From Aricia agestis (lineage: Eukaryota > Arthropoda > Insecta > Lepidoptera > Lycaenidae): DNA of 64,000 nucleotides. The notes beneath the pieces were generated by a model. The model saw only the letters and a program-made list of their open reading frames with translations. It searched no databases and was not told where the DNA came from. The stretch is taken from the NCBI RefSeq assembly GCF_905147365.1, contig NC_056415.1:11674001-11738000 (forward strand), written 5' to 3'. The position numbers were made by a program, and so were the translations under genes. Shown here piece after piece: positions 54,577 to 63,390 of the stretch (the first letter of the stretch is position 1; every line of letters begins with the position of its first letter).

Positions 54577-54848
54577 TAGTAACACTTTTGAACAAGCGAT
54601 AGCGCGACGGCACGGCGCCATCTATTATGAATTTTTGGAACTAACTTAATTTGAACAAATTTACGCATTTTCGCTCCCTTACATCCCTTTTTTCCAGTTA
54701 AAAAGTAGCCTATGTCCTTTCTCAGACCTTAGACTATCTGTGCACAAAATTTCATTACAATCGGTTCGGTAGTTTTGGCGTGAAAGCGAGAGAGACAGAC
54801 AGACAGACAGACAGAGATACTTTCGCATTTATAATATTATAGTATAGA
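54577..54848 (-). mobile_element. Helitron family A, 5' portion
   Basis: Plus-strand GCGCCATCTATTATGAATTT, TTACAATCGGTTCGGTAGTT and a (GACA)n run lead to ACTTTCGCATTTATAATATT and TATAGA before T54849, the reversed 5' end of the family at 16725. It loses homology at about 54577, so the 3' half is missing. Confidence 0.75.
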
Positions 54849-54863
54849 TAGTATAGATTGATT

Positions 54864-55130
54864 TTTAGGGTTCCGTACCCAAAGGGTAAAAAACCTATTA
54901 CTAAGTCTGTCCGTCTGTCTGTCTGTCGGTCTCCAGGCTGTATCTCAAGAACCGCTATAGCTAGACTTCTGAAATTTTCACAGATTGTGTATTTCTATTG
55001 CCGCTATACAGAAAAAAATATTAAAATAAAATAAATATGTAAGGGGGCTCCCATACAATTTTTGCCTACTTTCGCTCTATAACAGTACGGAACCCTTTGG
55101 ACGCGAGTCCGACTCGCACTTGGGCGATTT
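54864..55130 (-). repeat. AGGGTTCCGTACCCAAAGGG-type repeat, near complete
   Basis: TTAGGGTTCCGTACCCAAAG, GTCTGTCCGTCTGTCTGTCT, AGGCTGTATCTCAAGAACCG, CAGTACGGAACCC and CGAGTCCGACTCGCACTTGG form a repeat I recall as very common in Lepidoptera. AGGGTTCCGTAC and GTACGGAACCCT suggest inverted ends. Superfamily unknown to me. Confidence 0.65.
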
Positions 55131-55261
55131 TTTTTTGTCTGATAAAATCGAGGCCACATAGCAACAGTGTATTGCGTCATCGCAATAGAAAAACAAAATA
55201 TAATAGTTGTATCCGATATATTTGACAGCGCAGAGTATCGCTCACTCTAACACTTCGTATC

Positions 55262-55376
55262 TTTTTAGAGCTCCGTAGCCAAATTGCAAAACATTACGAG
55301 TATTTATTTATTCCTCGATGTCAATAAATGGTAATGGAACCCTTCGTGCGTGAGTCTGACTCGCACTTGGGCAATT
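55262..55376 (-). repeat. Diverged copy of the AGGGTTCCG repeat
   Basis: TTTTTAGAGCTCCGTAGCCA and GTAATGGAACCCTTCGTGCG, GAGTCTGACTCGCACTTGGG parallel both ends of the copy at 54864-55130, with the centre deleted. Confidence 0.55.
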
Positions 55377-55423
55377 TTTGTCATTTCGTCAAAATCAAGC
55401 ATACGACGTCGACGCACATGTTA

Positions 55424-55613
55424 GGGCCAGGCCACAACAGTGCGTTGCGGCGTCGCATCGTAAAAATCTACGAAGTCACAGAACGCATGGTGAAAATTAG
55501 CAACGCGACAGCGAGATTTCCGATGACATTTTTTCGTTGTGACAACGCATCGCAATTCTCTGCGATGTTGTTTTTGCGATACGACGCCGCAACGCCGTGT
55601 TGTTGCCTGGCCC
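55424..55613. mobile_element. PIF/Harbinger-like MITE, 190 bp
   Basis: GGGCCAGGCCACAACAGTGC then GTTGCGGCGTCGCATCG pairs with CGATACGACGCCGCAACGCC ... TTGCCTGGCCC. TTA is on both sides (55421-55423, 55614-55616). Open frames on both strands (77 and 104 codons) follow from its GC-rich arms and are not genes. Confidence 0.8.
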
Positions 55614-55689
55614 TTACATACAGCGAGCGTCAGCGTTACTAAAATGCACCGCAACGTAACAAACCAACGTGGCCTCTCGATACACGGAA

Positions 55690-56230
55690 TATAAATATTA
55701 TTGACTCCTACTTATTATTGACTAGGCAAAAATATTATACTGACATAACAACTTTTCTCCACGATTAATTTTTCCCAACTGTTTTCATTATGTAATAATT
55801 TCAAGGAAAAGTCTTCAGGCTCTCAAATAAATACAAGCCGAAATGTACGAAATAATGAGAAAATGTATAAAATGTTATTAGTGGACTGGCCAAGCACGCG
55901 TGGTATTTAAGCGAATATTTTAATAAACTTCAAGAATATTAAGCTTCAGCTAAAATTGCTGGCGTTTTGCTGAACTTATGTTTATGTTACACACGAGCGC
56001 ATAGCTTCTTTATTTAAACCATGAGTGCACGGTGGTATATTCTTCATTCTTACATACTTTTAGTAGCCTCTTTGACCAATGATCACTTTTTTCCTCAAAT
56101 TGTTGGATCTTTATAATATGGCATCACTACATAATATGGTCCATTGATCATTTTTGTATGGTTCTTCTTCCTCAGTTTCCAATTTTCTATGTCCTAGAAA
56201 ATTTTGTGCCAATCCCTTCCAGAAATTTTT
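55690..56230. other. Stretch without recognisable features
   Basis: No frame, repeats or RNA gene recognised. Confidence 0.4.
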
Positions 56231-56237
56231 ATGATGT

Positions 56238-56285
56238 CGTCTAACATTTTTGTCTTTAGTCTACTAAAGACAAAAATGTTAGACG
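56238..56285. repeat. Perfect 23-bp palindrome arms, 2-base centre
   Basis: CGTCTAACATTTTTGTCTTT plus AGT at 56238-56260 pairs with every base of 56263-56285 around CT. A loop this short argues against a hairpin RNA and for a palindromic insertion or duplication. Confidence 0.75.
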
Positions 56286-56412
56286 TCGTGTCGACGGATT
56301 CCGAACGCGTTTAAGCGACATTGCTGACTATCAATTAATGTTTCTTCTGAATGTAGACTATGTTTCACCCTCAAAGGAATGATCCTAGAAGTTAAATTTG
56401 GACAATAACCTT

Positions 56413-56510
56413 ACCCCGCGTTCCGTTAGCGTTAAAAACGATCAAAACGCTCAAAATGCCCCCTATTATGAGCGTTATGATCGTTTTTAACGCTAAGTGG
56501 AACGCGGGGT
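56413..56510. mobile_element. Foldback MITE, 98 bp
   Basis: ACCCCGCGTTCCGTTAGCGT then TAAAAACGATCAAAACGCTCA pairs with the right arm TGAGCGTTATGATCGTTTTT ... GGAACGCGGGGT over about 41 bp. Flanks are TTA-like on the left only (with TGA on the right). Confidence 0.75.
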
Positions 56511-56519
56511 GAACAGCTA

Positions 56520-56880
56520 CGTCATTATGACTTTCTACGTGCTGTCAATGGTTGTTAATTGGTTAGAACACAGAATTAATTGATCAGTCAAGAACAATAG
56601 CCTATTTTTAGGTAGCAGCCTCAGAAAGCTTGCAATGTTTTTTGGGGTTGAGGAAAAATTTTTATTCAGCATTTTCCATGTAGAATATTGTATCTCTGCA
56701 TATGCCAATCAAAAATATTAAAAACAAACTTTTTTAACACATTATAAATATAATTAATGTGTTCACAACAAACAATCATAAAATTAGAGCAATTTAGTTA
56801 TGAATTAGGTATAATAATATTATGTTAGTCCCTTGAAGTAAAAAACTTATTATTTTCTTAAAAAATAAATGATTAAACCG
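56520..56880. other. Stretch without recognisable features
   Basis: No element or gene recognised. Confidence 0.4.
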
Positions 56881-56884
56881 CAAC

Positions 56885-57168
56885 CCTAACGACACGACTC
56901 CATCCCTGTACGTGCTTCGCTACGTATAATTAATAAAAAAAATAATTGGAACTTGCTTGTAACTGATAACACTCTTTCAATTTGAAAGCACAATCTTCAA
57001 TAACAAAATGTTCCGCCATTTATTGAATTCATTTGTTACAAAAAATGTGATATAAACGAAGAACCACTCGACCGATTTTGCCTAAACATTTGGTTTGGAT
57101 AGATTAGGCCATTCTTGAGCTATAGAGTTGTAACGAAAAGTGACACTGATTTTTTATATATAGAGAAG
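56885..57168 (-). mobile_element. Helitron-like element, worn
   Basis: Plus-strand AACCACTCGACCGATTTTGC, GATAGATTAGGCCATTCTTG and AAGTGACACTGATTTTTTAT then ATATAGA gives a reversed Helitron 5' end. The other end (ACGACACGACTCCATCCC...GTGCTTCGCTACGTATAA) loosely resembles the reversed 3' end of the element at 57453-57880. Confidence 0.5.
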
Positions 57169-57452
57169 AAGGAAAGAGTAAGATAAGTTAAGACTTAAGT
57201 TATAAAATACATAAGATTGTGTATAAAATGTTTTGACTTTATATTTTATAGGCGATATCTTGCTTTTGTACCCGTCGCATCGATAATATTACAATAGTAA
57301 AGAAGATATCCGATGAAAAGGTGTTTGATTTATTCTCACAAAGAGAACTATTCCTCGAAGCCGTGAAATACACGTCATAATATTATGAGCTGTATGCAAG
57401 GATATTGTGTATTTTAAATTACATTATCTGCATAAATTCTATTTATGATTTA

Positions 57453-57880
57453 TCTATATAATACAACTACACATATTATAAAACAAAGTCGCTTTTTTTC
57501 TTTCATGCCCCTCTGTTCCCTTTAATCTTTAAAACTACGCAACGGATTTTGATGATTCTTTCAGTGTTAGAGAGCCCGTTTATCGAGAAAGGCTGGTTAT
57601 ATTTTATCATGTTAAGACGAAGAAATAGGAGCGAAGAAATAGAGGAAAATGTAGAAAAAACGGGGAAAATTATTTGAAAGAGCTAACTTGAACGCGTTAA
57701 TCTTCTATCGAAGAATGTGGACAAAACGGGATAAATTATTTGAAAGGGAACTCTCGCGAACTACTGGAGCAAATAAGAAGTAGACAACGTGAAGAATCAT
57801 AGGCTATCGATTTTAATCATTTTTATTTTTTTCAGTGGCTATATATTTTATACCCGTGCGACGCCGGGGCGGGTCGCTAG
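57453..57880 (+). mobile_element. Helitron, family G, 428 bp
   Basis: Starts TCTATATAATACAACTACAC after A57452 and ends ACCCGTGCGACGCCGGGGCG then GGTCGCTAG before T57881. The ACCCG...CGGGT hairpin precedes the CTAG. Inside, CAAAACGGGATAAATTATTT and AAAACGGGGAAAATTATTTG are two related units about 70 bases apart. Confidence 0.85.
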
Positions 57881-57884
57881 TAAA

Positions 57885-58440
57885 TTATAATATAATCCCC
57901 CAAATAACCACTTATAAATGGATTGACTATCATAATTATTGAGTAATCAGACAAAATGCTGACATAACATTTTCACTGGCATTTGAAAATTTATGTTACA
58001 ATATAATATGTTAAATATTATGTAAACAACACAGCAAAATGACTGTTCGTACTAGATGTACATTGTACACTGCAAAAGTAGGAAAAGCAAAACACAGCAA
58101 TATTTTACATAACTAAAAAGCACAAAATAAACGTGCGCAAAAGTAATAACACCAGTACACCTCTGAAACCGCCATTTGTGGAGAATATACGGTATGAAGA
58201 AATTCAAAATTTTAATTAAAACTCAGAAATATAACGATGTTTTTATAATATTCAGTTTCACGCCGCGCGTCCTCGCTCGCGTATTATTTCGCAAAAATTG
58301 TGTTTGCTCAACTTAACATTATTTTTCAGGCGGGGATTACCTAGGTCACAGGTAATTTATATCGGCTATGCAAATTGCTGAGAAAGCTATCTAGCGTAGC
58401 AAACAAAGTTGAATAGAAAAATAAGTGATCAACCTATATA
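57885..58440. other. Stretch with a short repeated word
   Basis: GGATTACCTAGGTC at 58334-58347 recurs at 58442-58455 and, in part, after the hAT element at 58791. No gene recognised. Confidence 0.4.
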
Positions 58441-58455
58441 CGGATTACCTAGGTC

Positions 58456-58790
58456 TAGGGTCGCCAGGCGTCCGGATAAAGCCGGACACAGTCAGGCTTT
58501 TTGGTTGCGTGTCCGGCACAAATTAAAGAGAGTCCGGCTTTTGTAGAGCTTTGAATCTATAATTTTATATAAAAATCTTAATAATTTTTGACGGTTTTAC
58601 ATGTAAAAAGAAGTAAAATTTTATCAATTAAGTACATGTTAAACTGTTGCAAAATAAAACAGAAAATTTATACATAGTGAGTTTGTATATAGTGAGTGTG
58701 AGTTTAGATATACGGAAATTTCCGGTGTTTTATACAAATGTCCGGCCAAGCTGCCTGCTTTGTCCGGCTTTTCGGGACCTGGCAACCCTG
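58456..58790. mobile_element. 335-bp non-autonomous hAT-like element
   Basis: TAGGGTCGCCAGG and CCTGGCAACCCTG are the ends, with CCTAGGTC on both sides (58448-58455, 58791-58798), an 8-bp target duplication. Copies of TCCGGCTTTT or GTCCGGC cluster near both ends and look like subterminal transposase-binding motifs. A 60-codon frame inside is not a gene. Confidence 0.85.
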
Positions 58791-59092
58791 CCTAGGTCTA
58801 ACTCATATTTTGATATCGAGGAATGTTGACATTATTGACGTAAACAATTACGAAGAGATAGAGCTAAATATTTAGTTTAGTTAGTGTGTCTGACGTGATA
58901 AGTTTTCAAACAATTACGGTACAAGTTAAAGGCATGGTTTGGTGGTTACAACGTGACATCCCAAGCAATTACAATGAAACGATTTTTTTAAAATAGCGCC
59001 GCGGTTGCTCCTTTTATTTTCGTACAATTGCGTATCTCCTAGTGTAGCCGCCAAACCACTCGTTCGGACTGACGCATATAAATTGAATCTTA

Positions 59093-59331
59093 AGCCGGGT
59101 CCAGACGAGTGTAACGTGTAATGTAATTCACCGTGTAATGTAACACGAATTCTACATGTGGACGGCACTACGAGCATTACATGTAACGCTCGGGGCTTAT
59201 CCATCGGCTGTCGGTTTTCGCTCGAGCACAAAGGCTCGTTTGGACAATTATTCGCTTTGAGTTTGTGTGCCGTCCACACTGTTGATGCTAAATTACACGT
59301 AATCTTACATTACACTTGTCTGGACCCGGCT
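59093..59331. mobile_element. PIF/Harbinger-like MITE, 239 bp
   Basis: AGCCGGGTCCAGACGAGTGT then AACGTGTAATGTAA pairs with TTACATTACACTTGTCTGGA ... CCCGGCT. TTA is on both sides (59090-59092, 59332-59334). ATTACA/TGTAAT words repeat in both arms. The antisense 117-codon frame crossing it is not a gene. Confidence 0.8.
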
Positions 59332-59865
59332 TTATATTGAACGAATTTGATCGATGATAAAATTGCTTTACTGTATGATTTTTCTATTGTGGTATATGTC
59401 GAAATCAATAGCATCACAATATCTAACGGGCCGCATAATCTGTGACCACCGTCCACCGACCCTTCCTTTTCCCTTTTTATATAATTTCGTATTCGTTCAG
59501 AAATAAAATACATTTCCTCCATCCGCGCCGTTTTAATTCAATTTCCTTTGAACGTGTGTCGTTTTTAATATCCTTTGTTAGTTGTTTGAGCACCTCTGAA
59601 ATGTCTTTTGAGCTAAGCACTACGCTTTTGTCATTAAATTCTTGTTTAATTGCGTCATTAACAAATTAACGTTACAGTAGGTAGGATTATTATTTTTACG
59701 TTATTGGTTATGACGTTGTTGAAAACTCGAAAAACGCTAAGTTACTTTGTATGGAAACCTTTCATTTTGAGGCTATATCGTGCTCTAACAATATTTACAT
59801 TTTAGATTTTTTATTACAAAAGACAAAACTTCTATAGACATCCATGAACCCAAGAACATTAAAGA

Positions 59866-60060
59866 ATTTTTGTTCCCTCGAGCGGGATTCGAGCACGCGA
59901 ACGCTTGATCGTCGAGTTGAGTCACAAAGGTCATATCAGCAAACCTTAGCAAACTAATTTTGAGCCGCACAATTGCGCGGTAATCCGGTGATCCAATCCA
60001 CTTCTGGAATGGTACTGGAATAACGTAAACGGCTACTGGAATGCACCAGAATGCACTAAG
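59866..60060 (-). mobile_element. Possible third SINE-like sequence
   Basis: On the minus strand ACCTTTGTGACTCAACTCGA then GCTCGAATCCCGCTCGAGGG resembles a tRNA head with box A-like GTGACTCAACTCG and box B-like GCTCGAATCCC. GTGCATTCTGGTGCATTCCAG lies upstream. Only one copy is seen and neither end is defined. Confidence 0.35.
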
Positions 60061-60464
60061 TGCACTATAAACCTTCCTTGGACTTTTCCACGAATATTGA
60101 CTAAAATAAGCCAAATTAGTCCACTCGTTCTCGATTTTTAACGGGACTAATAAAATGTTAACAGTAATTTTTATTTATGTAGACTATAAGATATTGCCGC
60201 AACTTCATTGTACTTAATTTTTTTAATAACGTAGTAACGGACCTGTTCCGAGACAAAAAATTCGTAACAGACAGCGTAATATTAATATAACCTGATATTT
60301 TATTATTGCCCTTTCGAATTATTAGCCCACGCAATTTTACGCCCTAAAATCGTGTTTTACAATTCTTAATTACGAAATTATAACTAAGATGAAACACCTT
60401 CTTTGATCCAAATTAAATTGATCACGTTTTCATTCATTGCGCTTTCACAATCGAGAAAATAACA

Positions 60465-60759
60465 TCTTATATATAAAATTCTCGTGTCACAATGTTAGGC
60501 CGCGTACTCCTTCGAAACGGCTTTACTGAATTTAACCAAATCTTATATGCATATTTTATATACTTACTTTTATATTGATAAGTGCATTTGTTGAATAAAT
60601 AATAGTAAATTATTACAACTCGAGACTGACGGCGACCATTGTTTGTGCGACGGGATAGCGATGGACGTTGCCATGGTGACATACTTATTTAGTCAATTCA
60701 ATAAAATAATATGGGCGAAATACTTTATATGGCAAAGAAACGTTTGCCGGGACAGCTAG
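60465..60759 (+). mobile_element. Helitron, distant family E relative
   Basis: Starts TCTTATATATAAAATTCTCG after A60464 and ends GTTTGCCGGGACAGCTAG before T60760. The interior (TTCGAAACGGCTTTACTGAA) fits lepidopteran Helitrons. An antisense 71-codon frame lies inside and is not a gene. Confidence 0.8.
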
Positions 60760-60981
60760 TAATATCTAATAGAATTAAACTTACATTTAATACGAATATA
60801 ATATATTAGAAATATACGAATACTAGATGACGCACGCAACTCCATTGCGCCAAAATTCGTTTATCGCGCAGGAACCGCACATAAAATTATTCTGGGATAA
60901 AAAGTATCCTATGCACATTATTCTGGAATAAAAAGTATCCTATGCACATTATTCTGGAATAAAAAGTATCCTATGCATTAT

Positions 60982-61484
60982 CAGAGAAGTTGATTCCTAA
61001 GCAGATGGACCTAAGTAATTTTGTCGCGTTAAGTCAAACCCATCCGACCGATCACAGCTAACAATTAACATTGAATTGACATAAGCCGACCACATGACGT
61101 AGGTCCGTCAACTGCCGTTTTAGACGTGGGAGAGGCATGCTTCGGCTCGACCGGAGAAATACCACGTTCTCACAGAAAACCGGCGTGAAACATCGCTTGC
61201 GCTGTGTTTCGCCGAGTGAGTGAGTTTACCGAAGGACCAATCCCCTACCCTATTCCCTTCCCTACCCTCCCCTATTCCCTTCCTTTCCCATCCCTACCCT
61301 CCCCTATTACCCTATTCCCTCTTAAAAGGCCGGCAACGCACCTGCAGCTCTTCTGATGCTGCGAGTGTCCATGGGCGACGGAAGTTGCTTTCCATCAGGC
61401 GACCCGTTTGCTCGTTTGCCCCCTAATTATTTCATTAAAAAAAATAAAAAAAAACTGCCTAGGAATCAATTTCTTTGATGGTAC
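60982..61484. mobile_element. MITE (GTTGATTCCTAGGCAG type), middle layer
   Basis: AGAGAAGTTGATTCCTAAGC at the left and CTGCCTAGGAATCAATTTCT at the right are its ends. GATCACAGCTAACAATTAAC and ATGACGTAGGTCCGTCAACT match the copy at 22158-22322. It is split by the SINE at 61117-61452. Without that it is about 165 bp. ATTAT occurs on both outer sides and may be its target duplication. Confidence 0.7.
61117..61452 (+). mobile_element. Poly-A SINE with LINE-like tail, innermost layer
   Basis: GACGTGGGAGAGGCATGCTT, GGCTCGACCGGAGAAATACC, GCCGAGTGAGTGAGTTTACC, a CCCTACCC tract, AAAAGGCCGGCAACGCACCT and GCCCCCTAATTATTTCATTA with an A-rich end. AACTGCC occurs on both sides (61110-61116, 61453-61459), a 7-bp target duplication. 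The head has a small deletion (the AATGGGCC part) relative to 27241. Confidence 0.85.
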
Positions 61485-61619
61485 ATTATTCTGGGATAAA
61501 AAGCGACCATACCAAATTTCAGCAAAATCGGTTCAGCCATTTGGGCGTGAAGAGGTAACACACAGAGAGACAGACAGACTGACAGGCACATTTTTGCATT
61601 TATAATATTAGTATGATGC

Positions 61620-62090
61620 TAGAAATATACGATACATAATATAATAGGATAGAAACGAAAATGGTAAACTATTATAAAATGTGCACTCTCCATGCAGTCG
61701 ATAAAATTAGATTTATTAACACGTGAAAAATTTATCGTAAAATAGTTTTATAGTCGATATTAAAGTGAAATACTTCGATAATATTATCAAAGACCGATAC
61801 TATATAAAATCATACATTATTCAAACAGCTCTTCTTTATACGTGCTCGAGAGTTATATATCGGTGAAAAACGTCTATAAAAGACTTTTATGTGTTGAGAA
61901 AACAGGATCCATCTTGAAGTCAAGAGGACCGGTAATGCAATAAGCATGAGGGTCCTCCCATGTGGCCACTTAAGTTCGTTTCGTCCAGGACCACGGTATA
62001 AGTTAATTTATAAAAGCACAAGACCTTCTAGAAGACGGAAGACTTTAATTTCATAAACAGTTCATAAAGAAAGGCAAATGTCATATAAGC
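61620..62090. other. Stretch without recognisable features
   Basis: AT-rich. No element ends or open frames of note. Confidence 0.4.
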
Positions 62091-62091
62091 T

Positions 62092-62201
62092 ATGTCCACA
62101 CTGTGCACTTTCATCTTAAATTTTCGTCATCTTCTTTCATTCAACTTTTGTATTATTTGGCGCATTCAATAATTCGACGGGTGCAAAGTAAAAAGAGTCA
62201 T
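62092..62201 (+). mobile_element. TATGTCCACACT-type MITE, left half
   Basis: AGCTATGTCCACACTGTGCA, CTTTCATCTTAAATTTTCGT and CATCTTCTTTCATTCAACTT match 8401-8500. The right end is missing. Confidence 0.65.
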
Positions 62202-62660
62202 CTACAAAACAGCTACTTTTCAGGAGAGCGCATAATAGGAAAAAATGCTCCCATTTTGTCAATTTCCAATCAAATTTATTGAAATTTTCATCGTTGTTTC
62301 ATTATTTATAAATTAATCCACATGTATATTTAATTTCTTCTATTTATATTTAATTTACGAGATATTGTAGTTGTCTGCATCTACATTGCGCTTGAAAATA
62401 TGACAACTGAGTTAACTACCACTTGGTCGTTTCTACGTGGGAATTAAAAATTATATTTATTAAAGTAATTTTACCGATTATTAGTGCGATTATCAGTACC
62501 TACGTAAAGTGTAACACTTTATATTATTAAATTATGTAGTTAATGCCCGTTTTACACCTTAAAAACACCAAGTTCAGAACATAATTGCGTAGATATCTTT
62601 TTCTACGTTGTCGATTCGGTGGAAGGTGCACGATTTAGAATGAAGTTAAAATATGAAATA

Positions 62661-62916
62661 CTAGCTTTTGCTCGCGGCTTCGCTCGCGTGGAATTTGAAA
62701 ATCGCGTAAAATGCAAATATTCCTGTAAGCTCCCTTAGAAACATGATGTTATTCCAAGACCAAAAGTAGCCTAGTAACATAGGCGGTTTCATCTTTTCAA
62801 ATAAGTTTATGCCAAAAAACAATACGATTAGTTTCTTAGTTAGAGCGTGAAGGAAGGACAAACGAACAAATAAATAAATAAACAAACATACTTTCCCATT
62901 TTAATATTAGTTTGGA
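62661..62916 (-). mobile_element. Helitron, family H
   Basis: Plus-strand CTAGCTTTTGCTCGCGGCTT then CGCTCGCGTGG after A62660 is the reversed 3' end. ACTTTCCCATTTTAATATTA and TTTGGA before T62917 is the reversed 5' end. An (AATA)n run precedes the latter. An antisense 74-codon frame covers it and is not a gene. Confidence 0.8.
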
Positions 62917-62919
62917 TAT

Positions 62920-63385
62920 ACTTAGGAATCATTCATTTACTTTCGTACAAATCGTAATTTCTCACAACAAAAATGAAATTCTGTGTCAATACTTTAATTA
63001 CTTTAAAACTAATTTAAAAAGTATTCAGTATCATTATCAGTACAGGAACTATGTTGTAAATTATTATAATTTAGGCAGAGGCTTATTACGAGTAAGTCTT
63101 TGTACTTGGCACTTGTGAATTGTGATCATGATGTGTTCATTATAACATCATAAGCATCGCCGGACGTTTTACACCATCGGAGGGATGTATACGATTCTTC
63201 AGAACACAAAATGAAATTTTATTTCAACGATTTCTCAATTGCTTTTCATGATCACAGAGATCCTAAAACCGGTCAAAGATAAGTTAAAAGGAAAACTTCG
63301 CGAGATATTTTTGCGCTACAGTTAAACTTGCAAATGCCGGAATATGATGTTTTGCATATTTTGTTTACCTAAATTTTGTCGTAAT
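62920..63385. other. Stretch without recognisable features
   Basis: A 68-codon plus-strand frame at 62912-63118 overlaps the end of the Helitron and has no motif. Nothing else recognised. Confidence 0.4.
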
Positions 63386-63390
63386 TTACG

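Larger units (their letters stand above)
55148..55676. mobile_element. Probable outer TIR element (TCGAGGCCAC...GTGGCCTC)
   Basis: TCGAGGCCACATAGCAACAG and the reverse of CCAACGTGGCCTCTCGA are imperfect ends that enclose the repeat fragment at 55262-55376 and the MITE at 55424-55613. The ends resemble those of the inner MITE, so two related elements in tandem is an alternative. Confidence 0.45.
60823..61616 (-). mobile_element. Helitron, family B, outermost layer of a nest
   Basis: Plus-strand CTAGATGACGCACGCAACTC after A60822 is the reversed 3' end, and ATTTTTGCATTTATAATATT then AGTATGA before T61617 is the reversed 5' end. It contains a 31-bp unit (ATTATTCTGGAATAAAAAGT ATCCTATGCAC) repeated three times in tandem from 60886. 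The MITE at 60982-61484 lies inside. Confidence 0.8.

Noticed and set aside
56238..56285. microRNA precursor
   Set aside because: Perfect pairing with a 2-base centre is unlike Drosha/Dicer substrates.
58926..59279. 117-codon minus-strand open frame
   Set aside because: Most of it lies in a MITE with terminal repeats and TTA flanks.
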